Positions 1-5,640 are shown, counted from the first letter of the stretch. The stretch: 6,213 bases of DNA from an uncultured Phenylobacterium sp. (GCA_945952355.1 CAMFIW010000190.1:1-6213); one strand, 5' to 3'. A program made the numbers and translations. Notes: a model not told the origin generated them from the letters alone.

Positions 1-708
1 GTCCAGAACGGGCGCTTCGGCGCGTGCCTGATGCGCGAGCCGGCGCTCGTCGGCGAGTGCGTCGCCGCGATGAAGGTCGCCGTGCGCGTGCCGGTGACGG
101 TGAAATGCCGGATCGGCGTGGACGACCAGGATCCCGAGGCGGCTCTCGACGCCTTGGCCGATGCGGTGCTGGCCGCCGGCGCGGACGCGCTGGTGGTGCA
201 TGCCCGCAAGGCCTGGCTGCAGGGCCTGTCGCCCAAGGAAAACCGCGACATCCCTCCCCTCGACTATGCGCGCGTCCATCGCCTGAAGGCGCGCCTGCCG
301 CACGTGCCGATCTCGATCAACGGCGGCATTGCCGGCCTGGCCGAGGCCGCGGTCCAACTCGCTGAAGTCGACGGCGTGATGCTGGGGCGAGCCGCCTACC
401 ACGACCCGGGCCTGCTGCTCGCCGTCGACCCGCACCTGTTCGGCGAGGCGCCGCCGGCCCTCGATCCCTTCGCCGCGATCGAGGCGTTCGAGCCCTATGT
501 CTCCGCACGCCTGGCCGAGGGCACGCGGCTGCACGCCATCACGCGGCACATGCTGGGCCTGTTCAACGGCCGGCCCGGTGCGCGGGCCTGGCGCCGGCAC
601 CTTGCGACCGAGGGCGTGAAGCCGGGAGCCGGGCTGGACACCTTGCGCGACGCGTTGGCCCACGTGCGCCGCGCCCCGGCCGAGGACGGGGAACCCGTGG
701 CCGCCTGA
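1..708 (+). CDS. dusA: tRNA-dihydrouridine synthase A (DusA), 3' part
   Basis: This is a flavoenzyme that reduces uridine to dihydrouridine in the D-loop of tRNAs, using FMN and NADPH, in the cytoplasm. The frame is open from base 1 and ends with TGA at 706-708, giving 235 codons. By comparison with the roughly 330-residue E. coli protein, about 85-90 N-terminal residues lie outside the window. The visible part starts at the catalytic motif VQNGRFGACLM, whose cysteine (visible codon 9) is the expected proton donor. It continues with PVTVKCRIG, the DusA-specific stretch AWLQGLSPKENRDIPPLDY (codons ~69-87), the FMN phosphate-binding SINGGI and VMLGRAAYHDP, and a C-terminal helical domain with ITRHMLGLFNGRPGARAW. 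The AWLxGLSPKENR stretch separates DusA from DusB and DusC. The gene looks intact at its 3' end. The end of the podJ-strand frame (563-708) runs antisense through it and is not meaningful. Confidence 0.96.
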   Translation, partial: VQNGRFGACLMREPALVGECVAAMKVAVRVPVTVKCRIGVDDQDPEAALDALADAVLAAGADALVVHARKAWLQGLSPKENRDIPPLDYARVHRLKARLPHVPISINGGIAGLAEAAVQLAEVDGVMLGRAAYHDPGLLLAVDPHLFGEAPPALDPFAAIEAFEPYVSARLAEGTRLHAITRHMLGLFNGRPGARAWRRHLATEGVKPGAGLDTLRDALAHVRRAPAEDGEPVAA

Positions 709-3394
709 TCGGCCCGACGCAGGCCTTGTTCCGCCCGCCCATGCGATTTTCGCATGGCTGCGCGCCTTGCCCCCCGGCCCGAAATGGCCCAGAGCTTCGG
801 GTGCACGCCTTCCTGCCCCCGAGGTTTCCATGTTCCAGGACATCGCCGTCACCCAGCTCGTGATCCTGGCCGTGGGCCTCCTCGCCGCGGGCGCGGTGAC
901 CGGGCTCTTGGCCGGCATCTTCGGCGTCGGCGGCGGGGCCATCATCGTGCCGGTGCTCTACGAGCTCTTCCGCATCCAGGGCGTGCCGGAGGATGTCCGC
1001 ATGCCGCTCGCGGTGGGCACGTCGCTGGCCATCATCATCCCGACCTCGATCCGATCCTTCAGGGCGCACCAGAAGAAGGGCGCGGTCGATCTCTCGATCC
1101 TGAAGGCCTGGGCCGTGCCCGTCGTGGTGGGCGTGATCCTCGTCCGGCGCCTCGAGGCGCGCATCGTGGCGCGGTTCGGCCTCGACGTGCTCCGGTTCAG
1201 GCTCCGCGTCGAACGCCGCGTCGAAGGCCGAACTGCCGCCGACAGGTTCTTCGGTGATCGCCGAACGGAAGGCCGGCATCGCCGGTCCGTGGGGCTCGGC
1301 GAGTTCCAGCTCAGGCTCGAAGCTCTCGTCCTCGTCTTCGCTCTCGTGCGCGGTGGCGGCGAAGCCATCGGCCGCCTCGAAATCCTCGGCGTCGAAGCCG
1401 CGCTGATCCGGCGCGGCGGGGAAGCTCTCGGCCGCGAAGGCTCGCGGCGTCTCGAACGACTCGGCGGCCGCCTGGGTCGCGGCTTCGGCCTCGAACGGCT
1501 CGGGCGCGTGAGCCTCGACCTCATAGGCTTCGGCCTTCGGTTCGGGAGCTTCGAAGGCGACCTGGTGGGAATCTGGCTCGGTCGAAGACCCGGACTCGAG
1601 GGCCTCGAACTCGGCGGACGCGCCGAAGGGATCCTCCTCCTCGTCCTCGACCTGGAGCGCGGCCGGGGCCAGTTGCTCGAACGTCGGCGGCGCGGCCGGG
1701 GGCTGAGCGACGGGCCGCGGCGGCGGGGTCGCGAAGCCGGTGCGGGTCATCGCCCCCGCGGCCCCGACATTGAACGGCCGCGCAGGCGTCGGCGGCGGAG
1801 GGGCCGCCGGCTCCGGCAGGTCCGGGAATGGCTCGGGTTCACCAAAGGCGTGCGTCCGATCGGCCAGGCCAAGATGCGCCTGCGGCTGCGCCGCCACCTG
1901 TTCGGCGATGCGCTTCTGGGTCTCGCTCAGCCGCGCGTCGATCTTCTCGCGGGCCTCCTCCAACAGGCGCGCCGTGCGTTCCTCGCTCTGGCGGATGCGC
2001 TCCACAAGAGCGTCGGAGGCGTTGTCGCTGCGCTGGTTGATCTTCTCGGTGACACGAGCGACCTGCTCGCCGACCTCGTCGAAGGCCTGGGCGGAGCGGC
2101 GTTCGGCGTTGGCGATACGCTCGGCCAGGCGCTCGCTGATGCGGGCGATCTCGCCGCCCAGCCGTTCCATCGCCTCGGCCTGGATGGTGTCATTGCGCGA
2201 CAGCCGCGTCTCGACCGTGTTGGCGATCCGCGCGATCTCGCCGCTGACCTGACCGATCGCATCGGCGCTGCGGGTCTCGCTCGAGGCGACCCGCCGGTTG
2301 AGGTTGTCGGCGACGGTCAGCATTTCCTGGCCGACGCGCTCGATGGCCTGGGCCGAACGATGCTCGGCCTCACGGACCTGCTCGGCCATCTCGGTGAGCT
2401 TGCGCTCCATCCGGTCGAAGCGGCTCTCGGCCGACGCTTCCAGCGCCTGGACCAGTTCGCCTCGCGTCGACTCGAAGCGCGCCTTCAGGTGGTCGGACAG
2501 TTGCTGGAAGCGTTGCTCCAGGTCCTGGCCCGGCTGCGCGGCCTCGACCGACGCGACCCGACGATCCATCCCCGAGAACGACGCCCGCAGGCTCTCCAAC
2601 GCCTCGGAGGTGCGCGCCTCGGCTTCGGTGAGGCGCTCGCCCACGCGACCGACCACCTCCTCGATCACCTCGACCGACGGCGCCGGCTGGCCGGCCTCGG
2701 CCCTCTCTACGCGCTGGCGCAAGTCGGCCAGGGTCTGGCGGGTGCGGTTCTCACCCTCGTAGAGGTGATTGGCGACCCGCCCCAGCGCTTGCTCCAGGGC
2801 GCGCAGGGCCTCCGCGGAACGCGGACCGGACGCCTCGGCCTCCATGCGGCGGACACGCTCGACCAGGCGCTGCTGGTCGGCGCGCGCCTCTTCCGAGACC
2901 CCCTCGAACCGCGCGGCGATGGAGACGTGGTCGCGCTCGGCGGCCTCGATGCGGGAAATCGCCTCGCGCACAGAGTGTTCGACGCCGGAGATCGCCGCGC
3001 CGGTGCGGCCTTCCGAGGTCTCGATACGCTCGGTCAGGCGCTCCAGGGCGTCGGTCACACGGCCGATTTCGTCGCCCGGATGGGATGGCGCCTCATAGCG
3101 CGAAGGTGGTTCGGACAGGGCTTCAGGCCGAATGGGCGGCTCCGCGCCCCGGAAGATCTCGTGACGCGGCGTTTCGTAATAGGTGCGTTCGGCGCGCTCG
3201 CCGAAGATGCGGGGCGCGTAGTCGGGATCGGTGAAGTAAGACTGCGAGGTGATTTCCTCGGGCCCCTCTTCCTCGAGGATCATACGATTGAGCCATTCGC
3301 CCAGAGTCATCCCCGACCGCCGGGCTAGGTCCTTGGCGACCTCCCGGGCCTTCGGGTCGATGCCCTTGACGCTCCAAGGCGCCCCCGACGTCAT
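563..3394 (-). CDS. podJ: PodJ-like polar organelle development scaffold, C-terminus lost and replaced by antisense readthrough
   Basis: PodJ is a polar scaffold of Caulobacter and relatives that helps assemble pili, stalk/holdfast and signalling proteins at a pole. The N-terminus carries PWSVKGIDPKAREVAKDLARR and SGMTLGEWLNRMI (residues 6-39), the hallmark of this family. Residues ~105-500 are a long charged coiled coil, including about four copies of a 29-residue repeat (~346-461). Residues ~505-750 are a proline-, glutamate- and alanine-rich acidic region resembling the disordered PSE region of Caulobacter PodJ. The family's single membrane segment and periplasmic Sel1-repeat/peptidoglycan-binding part are missing. 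From about residue 752 (base ~1141) the frame reads the antisense of the tauE-like gene, then intergenic DNA, then dusA, to a stop at 563. That 190-residue His/Asp/Arg/Gly-rich tail is not a real domain. The start at 3394 is backed by GGGAGA at 3404-3409. Authentic homologous span: about 1142-3394. Confidence 0.88.
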   Translation of the reverse strand: MTSGAPWSVKGIDPKAREVAKDLARRSGMTLGEWLNRMILEEEGPEEITSQSYFTDPDYAPRIFGERAERTYYETPRHEIFRGAEPPIRPEALSEPPSRYEAPSHPGDEIGRVTDALERLTERIETSEGRTGAAISGVEHSVREAISRIEAAERDHVSIAARFEGVSEEARADQQRLVERVRRMEAEASGPRSAEALRALEQALGRVANHLYEGENRTRQTLADLRQRVERAEAGQPAPSVEVIEEVVGRVGERLTEAEARTSEALESLRASFSGMDRRVASVEAAQPGQDLEQRFQQLSDHLKARFESTRGELVQALEASAESRFDRMERKLTEMAEQVREAEHRSAQAIERVGQEMLTVADNLNRRVASSETRSADAIGQVSGEIARIANTVETRLSRNDTIQAEAMERLGGEIARISERLAERIANAERRSAQAFDEVGEQVARVTEKINQRSDNASDALVERIRQSEERTARLLEEAREKIDARLSETQKRIAEQVAAQPQAHLGLADRTHAFGEPEPFPDLPEPAAPPPPTPARPFNVGAAGAMTRTGFATPPPRPVAQPPAAPPTFEQLAPAALQVEDEEEDPFGASAEFEALESGSSTEPDSHQVAFEAPEPKAEAYEVEAHAPEPFEAEAATQAAAESFETPRAFAAESFPAAPDQRGFDAEDFEAADGFAATAHESEDEDESFEPELELAEPHGPAMPAFRSAITEEPVGGSSAFDAAFDAEPEPEHVEAEPRHDARLEAPDEDHAHHDGHGPGLQDREIDRALLLVRPEGSDRGRDDDGQRRAHRERHADILRHALDAEELVEHRHDDGPAADAEDAGQEPGHRARGEEAHGQDHELGDGDVLEHGNLGGRKACTRSSGPFRAGGQGAQPCENRMGGRNKACVGPIRRPRVPRPRPGRGARGPTRRARCPARLPASRPRSQGAGARPAHRAGR
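739..757. terminator. Perfect 8-bp hairpin after dusA, possible terminator
   Basis: CCATGCGA at 739-746 pairs perfectly with TCGCATGG at 750-757 around a TTT loop, starting 31 bases after the dusA stop codon. The position suits a transcription end for dusA or an RNA-stabilising 3' stem. No run of T follows on either strand, so it is not a classical intrinsic terminator. High-GC alphaproteobacteria often lack the T tract, and a small dispersed repeat is the alternative reading. Confidence 0.45.
830..1141 (+). pseudogene. TauE/SafE-family transporter, N-terminal fragment cut at a junction
   Basis: The TauE/SafE family (probable sulfite or organosulfonate exporters, inner membrane) normally has about 250-300 residues and around eight membrane segments. 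Only the first ~104 codons are present. They hold a first helix (residues ~7-28), the glycine-rich family hallmark GIFGVGGGAIIVPVL (29-43), a second hydrophobic stretch MPLAVGTSLAIIIPTSI (58-74), the basic cytoplasmic loop RSFRAHQKKGAVD, and the start of a third helix AWAVPVVVGVIL (93-104). The ATG at 830 is preceded by GAGG at 821-824 with 5-base spacing. After about 1141 the frame stays open to 3328, but the hydrophobic pattern vanishes and becomes an arginine/leucine/glycine-rich antisense reading of podJ. I therefore mark it as a truncated gene: a broken remnant if the junction is genuine, or the start of an intact gene if it is an assembly error. The transported substrate cannot be told from this part. 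Confidence 0.85.
2012..2359 (-). repeat. 29-residue tandem repeat within the PodJ-like coiled coil
   Basis: In the PodJ-like protein, segments starting near residues 346 (RSAQAIERVGQEM), 375 (RSADAIGQVSGEIARI), 404 (IQAEAMERLGGEIARI) and 433 (RSAQAFDEVGEQVARV) align with an exact 29-residue step. A weaker, register-shifted unit (DALVERIRQSEERT) follows near 461. Each unit carries a hydrophobic a/d-type pattern ending in a basic, glutamate-rich stretch. Such spacing (four heptads plus one) suggests a coiled coil with a steady register drift. It is a protein-level repeat; at DNA level the copies are diverged. Confidence 0.7.
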
Positions 3395-3396
3395 AC

Positions 3397-3409
3397 GAAT
3401 CGCTCTCCC
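3397..3409 (-). promoter_or_regulatory. podJ ribosome binding site with adjacent GANTC methylation site
   Basis: On the minus strand GGGAGA (3404-3409) lies 9 bases before the podJ ATG and decides the start at 3394. Between them sits GAATC on the plus strand (3397-3401), a GANTC site of the kind methylated by CcrM in Caulobacterales. Methylation state at GANTC sites is known to influence some GcrA-dependent cell-cycle promoters. Whether this one matters is inference. Confidence 0.55.
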
Positions 3410-3424
3410 GGGCCAGTAATTCAG

Positions 3425-3453
3425 ACGCTAGCTACCGTTGCTTGGGGTGTAAA
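3425..3453 (-). promoter_or_regulatory. Candidate podJ promoter
   Basis: Reading the minus strand, TTTACAC (3447-3453) and GCTAGCGT (3425-3432) are separated by 14 bases. This resembles the Caulobacter housekeeping consensus TTGACGS-N10-14-GCTANAWC, with five of seven matches in the -35 box and the GCTA core in the -10 box. It would place transcription start near 3418, giving a leader of about 25 bases that holds the ribosome binding site. Confidence 0.4.
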
Positions 3454-3485
3454 CGTACGCGACGCCCAAGATGTAGCGCCCAAGA
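3441..3485. promoter_or_regulatory. Repeated CCCAAG elements upstream of podJ
   Basis: The nonamer CGCCCAAGA occurs twice in direct orientation (3463-3471 and 3477-3485, 14 bases start to start). The inverse hexamer CTTGGG lies at 3441-3446, between the candidate podJ -35 and -10 boxes. Three copies of one hexamer in 45 bases next to a promoter suggest a regulator binding region. I do not recognise the regulator. Confidence 0.3.
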
Positions 3486-3607
3486 GCTTTGCCTGTGGAC
3501 GAACTACAAGTTATCCGAGCGACAGATAGCGCCGTACCCGCCAAGGACAAAGCCTCGGCGGCGCCGCACCTTTACCCGCGGGGGCCTGCTGCGCTACGCG
3601 GTCGCAC

Positions 3608-3811
3608 ATGACGATCCCCGTGACCCTGGCCGTCATCGCGGCCCTGGCGGCGACCGCCTTGTTCTGTGGCTGGCGCGGGGCGCGGCCGCCGGATCTGATG
3701 CGCGGACCGCGCATGACGCCGTGGCGCCTGCTGATGGTCTCCGCCTCGGCCGGAGTGCTGATTTTCCTGGTCCATCTTGTGAACCTGCTGGGGGTCACGA
3801 CCGGCCGCTAG
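3608..3811 (+). CDS. Small protein with two membrane segments, function unknown
   Basis: A 67-residue protein with two hydrophobic segments: residues ~3-20 (IPVTLAVIAALAATALFCGW) and ~42-62 (LLMVSASAGVLIFLVHLVNL), joined by a short arginine/proline-rich loop (RGARPPDLMRGPRMTPWR). The basic loop suggests a helical hairpin with both ends outside the cytoplasm. I recognise no named family. The length, clean hydrophobic pattern, and its stop fitting exactly against the convergent mprF-like stop (shared CTAG at 3808-3811) support a real gene. No Shine-Dalgarno sequence precedes the ATG. A promoter-like pair, TTTACCC at 3571-3577 and GCTACGCG at 3593-3600, would place transcription start at or very near the ATG, so it may be translated from a leaderless message. 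It could be tied to membrane or lipid functions through its neighbour, but nothing shows this directly. Confidence 0.75.
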   Translation: MTIPVTLAVIAALAATALFCGWRGARPPDLMRGPRMTPWRLLMVSASAGVLIFLVHLVNLLGVTTGR

Positions 3812-5481
3812 GCGGCCTCGGGCAGGACCGCGGTCTCATCCCCGCGCTTGGGGCGCTTGGCCAGGCCCGCCACCCCGCCGGAGGACAGCAATCCCACGTC
3901 GGCGAGCAGCAGCGGGATGGCCCACTTGCGGGGCGAGGCGATATAGCGCGGATGCCAGTTCGGGTCGTACTTGTCCTTGTACTTACGCACACCCTGGAAG
4001 TTGTAGAGATCCTCGCCGCGTTCGAAGAACAAATTGCCGACCCGCGACATCATCGGCGCCAGCGGGCGGTCCTCCAGCCCCGCCAGCGGAGCCATGCCGA
4101 ACTCGAAGGCCTGGTAGCCCTGGGCCCGTCCCCACTCGATCAGTTCGACGAACAGATAGTCCATGATGTTCTTGGGCGCCTCGTCGGCATAGCGCATCAG
4201 ATCCATCGAGAACGATGTGCGCGCCGCCGTCGTCCAGAGATTGGCGAAGGCCACGATACGGCCGTCGAACCGCACCACGGCTACCGGGAACTCGGCGATG
4301 TAGCCGGGGTGGAACCCGCCCATCGAGAAGCCCTTCTCACCGCCGGCATGGTGGCCGAGCCAGTTCTCCGAGATCGCGCCGAGTTCGCCCAGGTGGGCGG
4401 CCACCTCGGCCGGCGTCAGCACCTGGAAGGTGGCGCCATCCTCGCCCGCCTTGCGCCAGGCGCGGCGCAGGTTGCCCCTGCGGCGGCCCTCGATGCGGAA
4501 GGTCTCCAGCGGGACCGCTGCGCTTTCACCGACCTTCTGGATGGAAAATCCCAGTTCGACCACGTCGGGCAGGTCGTCGGCGCCTAGGGCGTAGATTCCC
4601 GGCCGGGCGGCATGGGAGTCGGCCAGTTCGCGGAAACGCCAGAGCAGTTCCAGCCGCTCGTCGCGCCGCCCCACCGGTCCGCCGAGCGCGATCCAGGAGC
4701 GCCCGCGCACGCCGAACATCAGAAAGCTCTCGCCCGACGCCGAGAACAGGAATCGCTTGTCCCCCAGGAGGGCGAGGTTCGAACTGGGCTCGGCGGCCTC
4801 GGCCGAGGCCCGGATCGCGCGCACGTTGTCGAAGTCCGGATCCGCCTCGCCCACCACCTTCGGGGTGGCGGCGGTGGCGAACAGCCGCCAGAGGCCGAAG
4901 GCGAACAGCGCGATCGCCGCGCCCGCCCAGGCGCGGATGGAACGCTCCGCGTCGCTGTCGATCATCGTCTTCCAGAACGGCTGGTCGCCGTAGTCCGCGT
5001 GCTGGAACGACCACAGGCCGAGCAGGCCTGCGCCCAGCACGGCGGCGAGAGCGGAGAACAGCCAGCCGGGCGTGATCTCCATGCGCGACAGGGCGGACAT
5101 GCGCGGGAACGCCGCGCGGAACGGCAGCAGCAGGATGGCCAGCGCCACGAGGGCCGAGGTCTCTTCCCAGACGAAGCCCTTGAGCAGGGCCAGGGGCGCG
5201 GCGATCAGCAACGCCGCCAGCGTCGCGGCCCAGGCGCCGTCGAGTCTCGCGCGCAGTCCGAAGGCCAGCAGGACCAGGACCAGGCCCAGGATGCTCGAGA
5301 GGAAGTGACTGACCTCGATCAGGAGGACCGGGGTCACTTCGTAGAGCCTCATGAAGCGCTCGGGCACCGAGGGGGTCGCGCCGGACGCCAGCAGCATCAC
5401 CCCCGCCGCGAGGGTGAGGACCGCCGCCGAGAAGGGGGCGATCGAAAACAGGGCTGGCCTCATCTCGCGCCAGAATCGCAT
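3808..5481 (-). CDS. mprF: MprF-type aminoacyl-phosphatidylglycerol synthase without the flippase half
   Basis: MprF-family enzymes transfer an amino acid, usually lysine or alanine, from charged tRNA to phosphatidylglycerol. This makes the membrane less anionic and raises resistance to cationic peptides. The 557-residue protein has six membrane segments (about residues 11-34, 49-76, 83-104, 108-124, 139-159, 182-203), then the cytoplasmic DUF2156 catalytic domain (~215-540). Family landmarks are the basic stretch EGRRRGNLRRAWRKAG (331-346), SENWL...EKGFSMGGF (371-390), the MDLMRY...APKNIMDYLF segment (426-444), FEFGMAPLAGL (459-469) and LYNFQGVRKYKDKYDPNW ending in HPRYIASP (492-517). Full-length MprF is about 840-880 residues and starts with a further group of helices forming the flippase. 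That part is absent, and only ~170 bases separate this start from the divergent neighbour. Lysine versus alanine specificity cannot be read from sequence alone. The ATG at 5481 has only a weak GGGA upstream; M7 is an alternative start. Confidence 0.9.
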   Translation of the reverse strand: MRFWREMRPALFSIAPFSAAVLTLAAGVMLLASGATPSVPERFMRLYEVTPVLLIEVSHFLSSILGLVLVLLAFGLRARLDGAWAATLAALLIAAPLALLKGFVWEETSALVALAILLLPFRAAFPRMSALSRMEITPGWLFSALAAVLGAGLLGLWSFQHADYGDQPFWKTMIDSDAERSIRAWAGAAIALFAFGLWRLFATAATPKVVGEADPDFDNVRAIRASAEAAEPSSNLALLGDKRFLFSASGESFLMFGVRGRSWIALGGPVGRRDERLELLWRFRELADSHAARPGIYALGADDLPDVVELGFSIQKVGESAAVPLETFRIEGRRRGNLRRAWRKAGEDGATFQVLTPAEVAAHLGELGAISENWLGHHAGGEKGFSMGGFHPGYIAEFPVAVVRFDGRIVAFANLWTTAARTSFSMDLMRYADEAPKNIMDYLFVELIEWGRAQGYQAFEFGMAPLAGLEDRPLAPMMSRVGNLFFERGEDLYNFQGVRKYKDKYDPNWHPRYIASPRKWAIPLLLADVGLLSSGGVAGLAKRPKRGDETAVLPEAA

Positions 5482-5512
5482 GCGTCGTCCCGTGACCGTT
5501 CGTGTCGGGCCG

Positions 5513-5520
5513 CTTATAGC
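5513..5520 (-). promoter_or_regulatory. Candidate -10 element of the mprF-like gene
   Basis: The minus strand reads GCTATAAG, matching seven of eight positions of the Caulobacter -10 consensus GCTANAWC and lying 31 bases before the ATG at 5481. I see no good -35 element at the usual distance, so an activator or a weak promoter is possible. Confidence 0.4.
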
Positions 5521-5566
5521 GCAATTCCGCTGCCGGCCACGATGTCCCGGCGCCGCAAGGTCCAGT

Positions 5567-5590
5567 CAAACAAGCGTTTCGTATCGCTTG
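5567..5590. promoter_or_regulatory. Overlapping inverted repeats, PsrA/TetR-like operator
   Basis: CAAAC at 5567-5571, four bases, then GTTTC at 5576-5580 fits the consensus reported for PsrA, a TetR-family fatty-acid-responsive regulator (G/C AAAC N2-4 GTTT G/C). A second perfect inverted repeat overlaps it: CAAGCG at 5571-5576 and CGCTTG at 5585-5590, with an 8-base spacer. It lies 60-80 bases before the acyl-CoA dehydrogenase start and touches its candidate -35 box, the expected place for a repressor. That the regulator is PsrA itself is inference; other TetR regulators of beta-oxidation bind similar sites. Confidence 0.5.
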
Positions 5591-5615
5591 CTCCTGCCGG
5601 ACCGGACGCTAAGGT
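5588..5615 (+). promoter_or_regulatory. Candidate promoter of the acyl-CoA dehydrogenase gene
   Basis: TTGCTCC (5588-5594) and GCTAAGGT (5608-5615), 13 bases apart, partly fit the Caulobacter housekeeping consensus: the TTG and GCTA cores match and the outer positions do not. The -35 box overlaps the end of the palindrome at 5571-5590, so binding there would block polymerase. Confidence 0.35.
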
Positions 5616-5640
5616 GGCGCGCGAAAACCCAGCAGGTACG

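Noticed and set aside
24..365. 113-codon frame overlapping dusA
   Set aside because: It is a shifted frame of dusA with extreme arginine and glycine content and no family resemblance.
563..1141. C-terminal 190 residues of the minus-strand frame as a new PodJ domain
   Set aside because: They are the reverse reading of the tauE-like gene, the spacer and the end of dusA. The His/Asp/Glu/Gln richness is what reversed Val/Ile/Leu codons produce.
1144..1880. Clustered TCGAA/CCTCG-rich runs suggestive of a DNA repeat
   Set aside because: They are explained by the Glu/Ala/Pro/Phe-biased protein coding of the acidic podJ segment on the minus strand. There is no regular DNA period.
767..3328. 853-codon plus-strand frame as one large protein
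   Set aside because: Only codons from 830 to about 1141 look like a protein family. The rest is antisense to podJ in codon-on-codon register and is an Arg/Leu/Gly-rich reading with no domains.
3575..3582. CCCGCGGG palindrome before the small membrane gene
   Set aside because: An eight-base GC palindrome is common by chance in such GC-rich DNA and has no clear partner site.
3442..4587. 381-codon plus-strand frame across the podJ upstream region and mprF
   Set aside because: It is antisense to the well-supported mprF-like gene for most of its length, has a random arginine/histidine/glycine-rich composition and no start signal.
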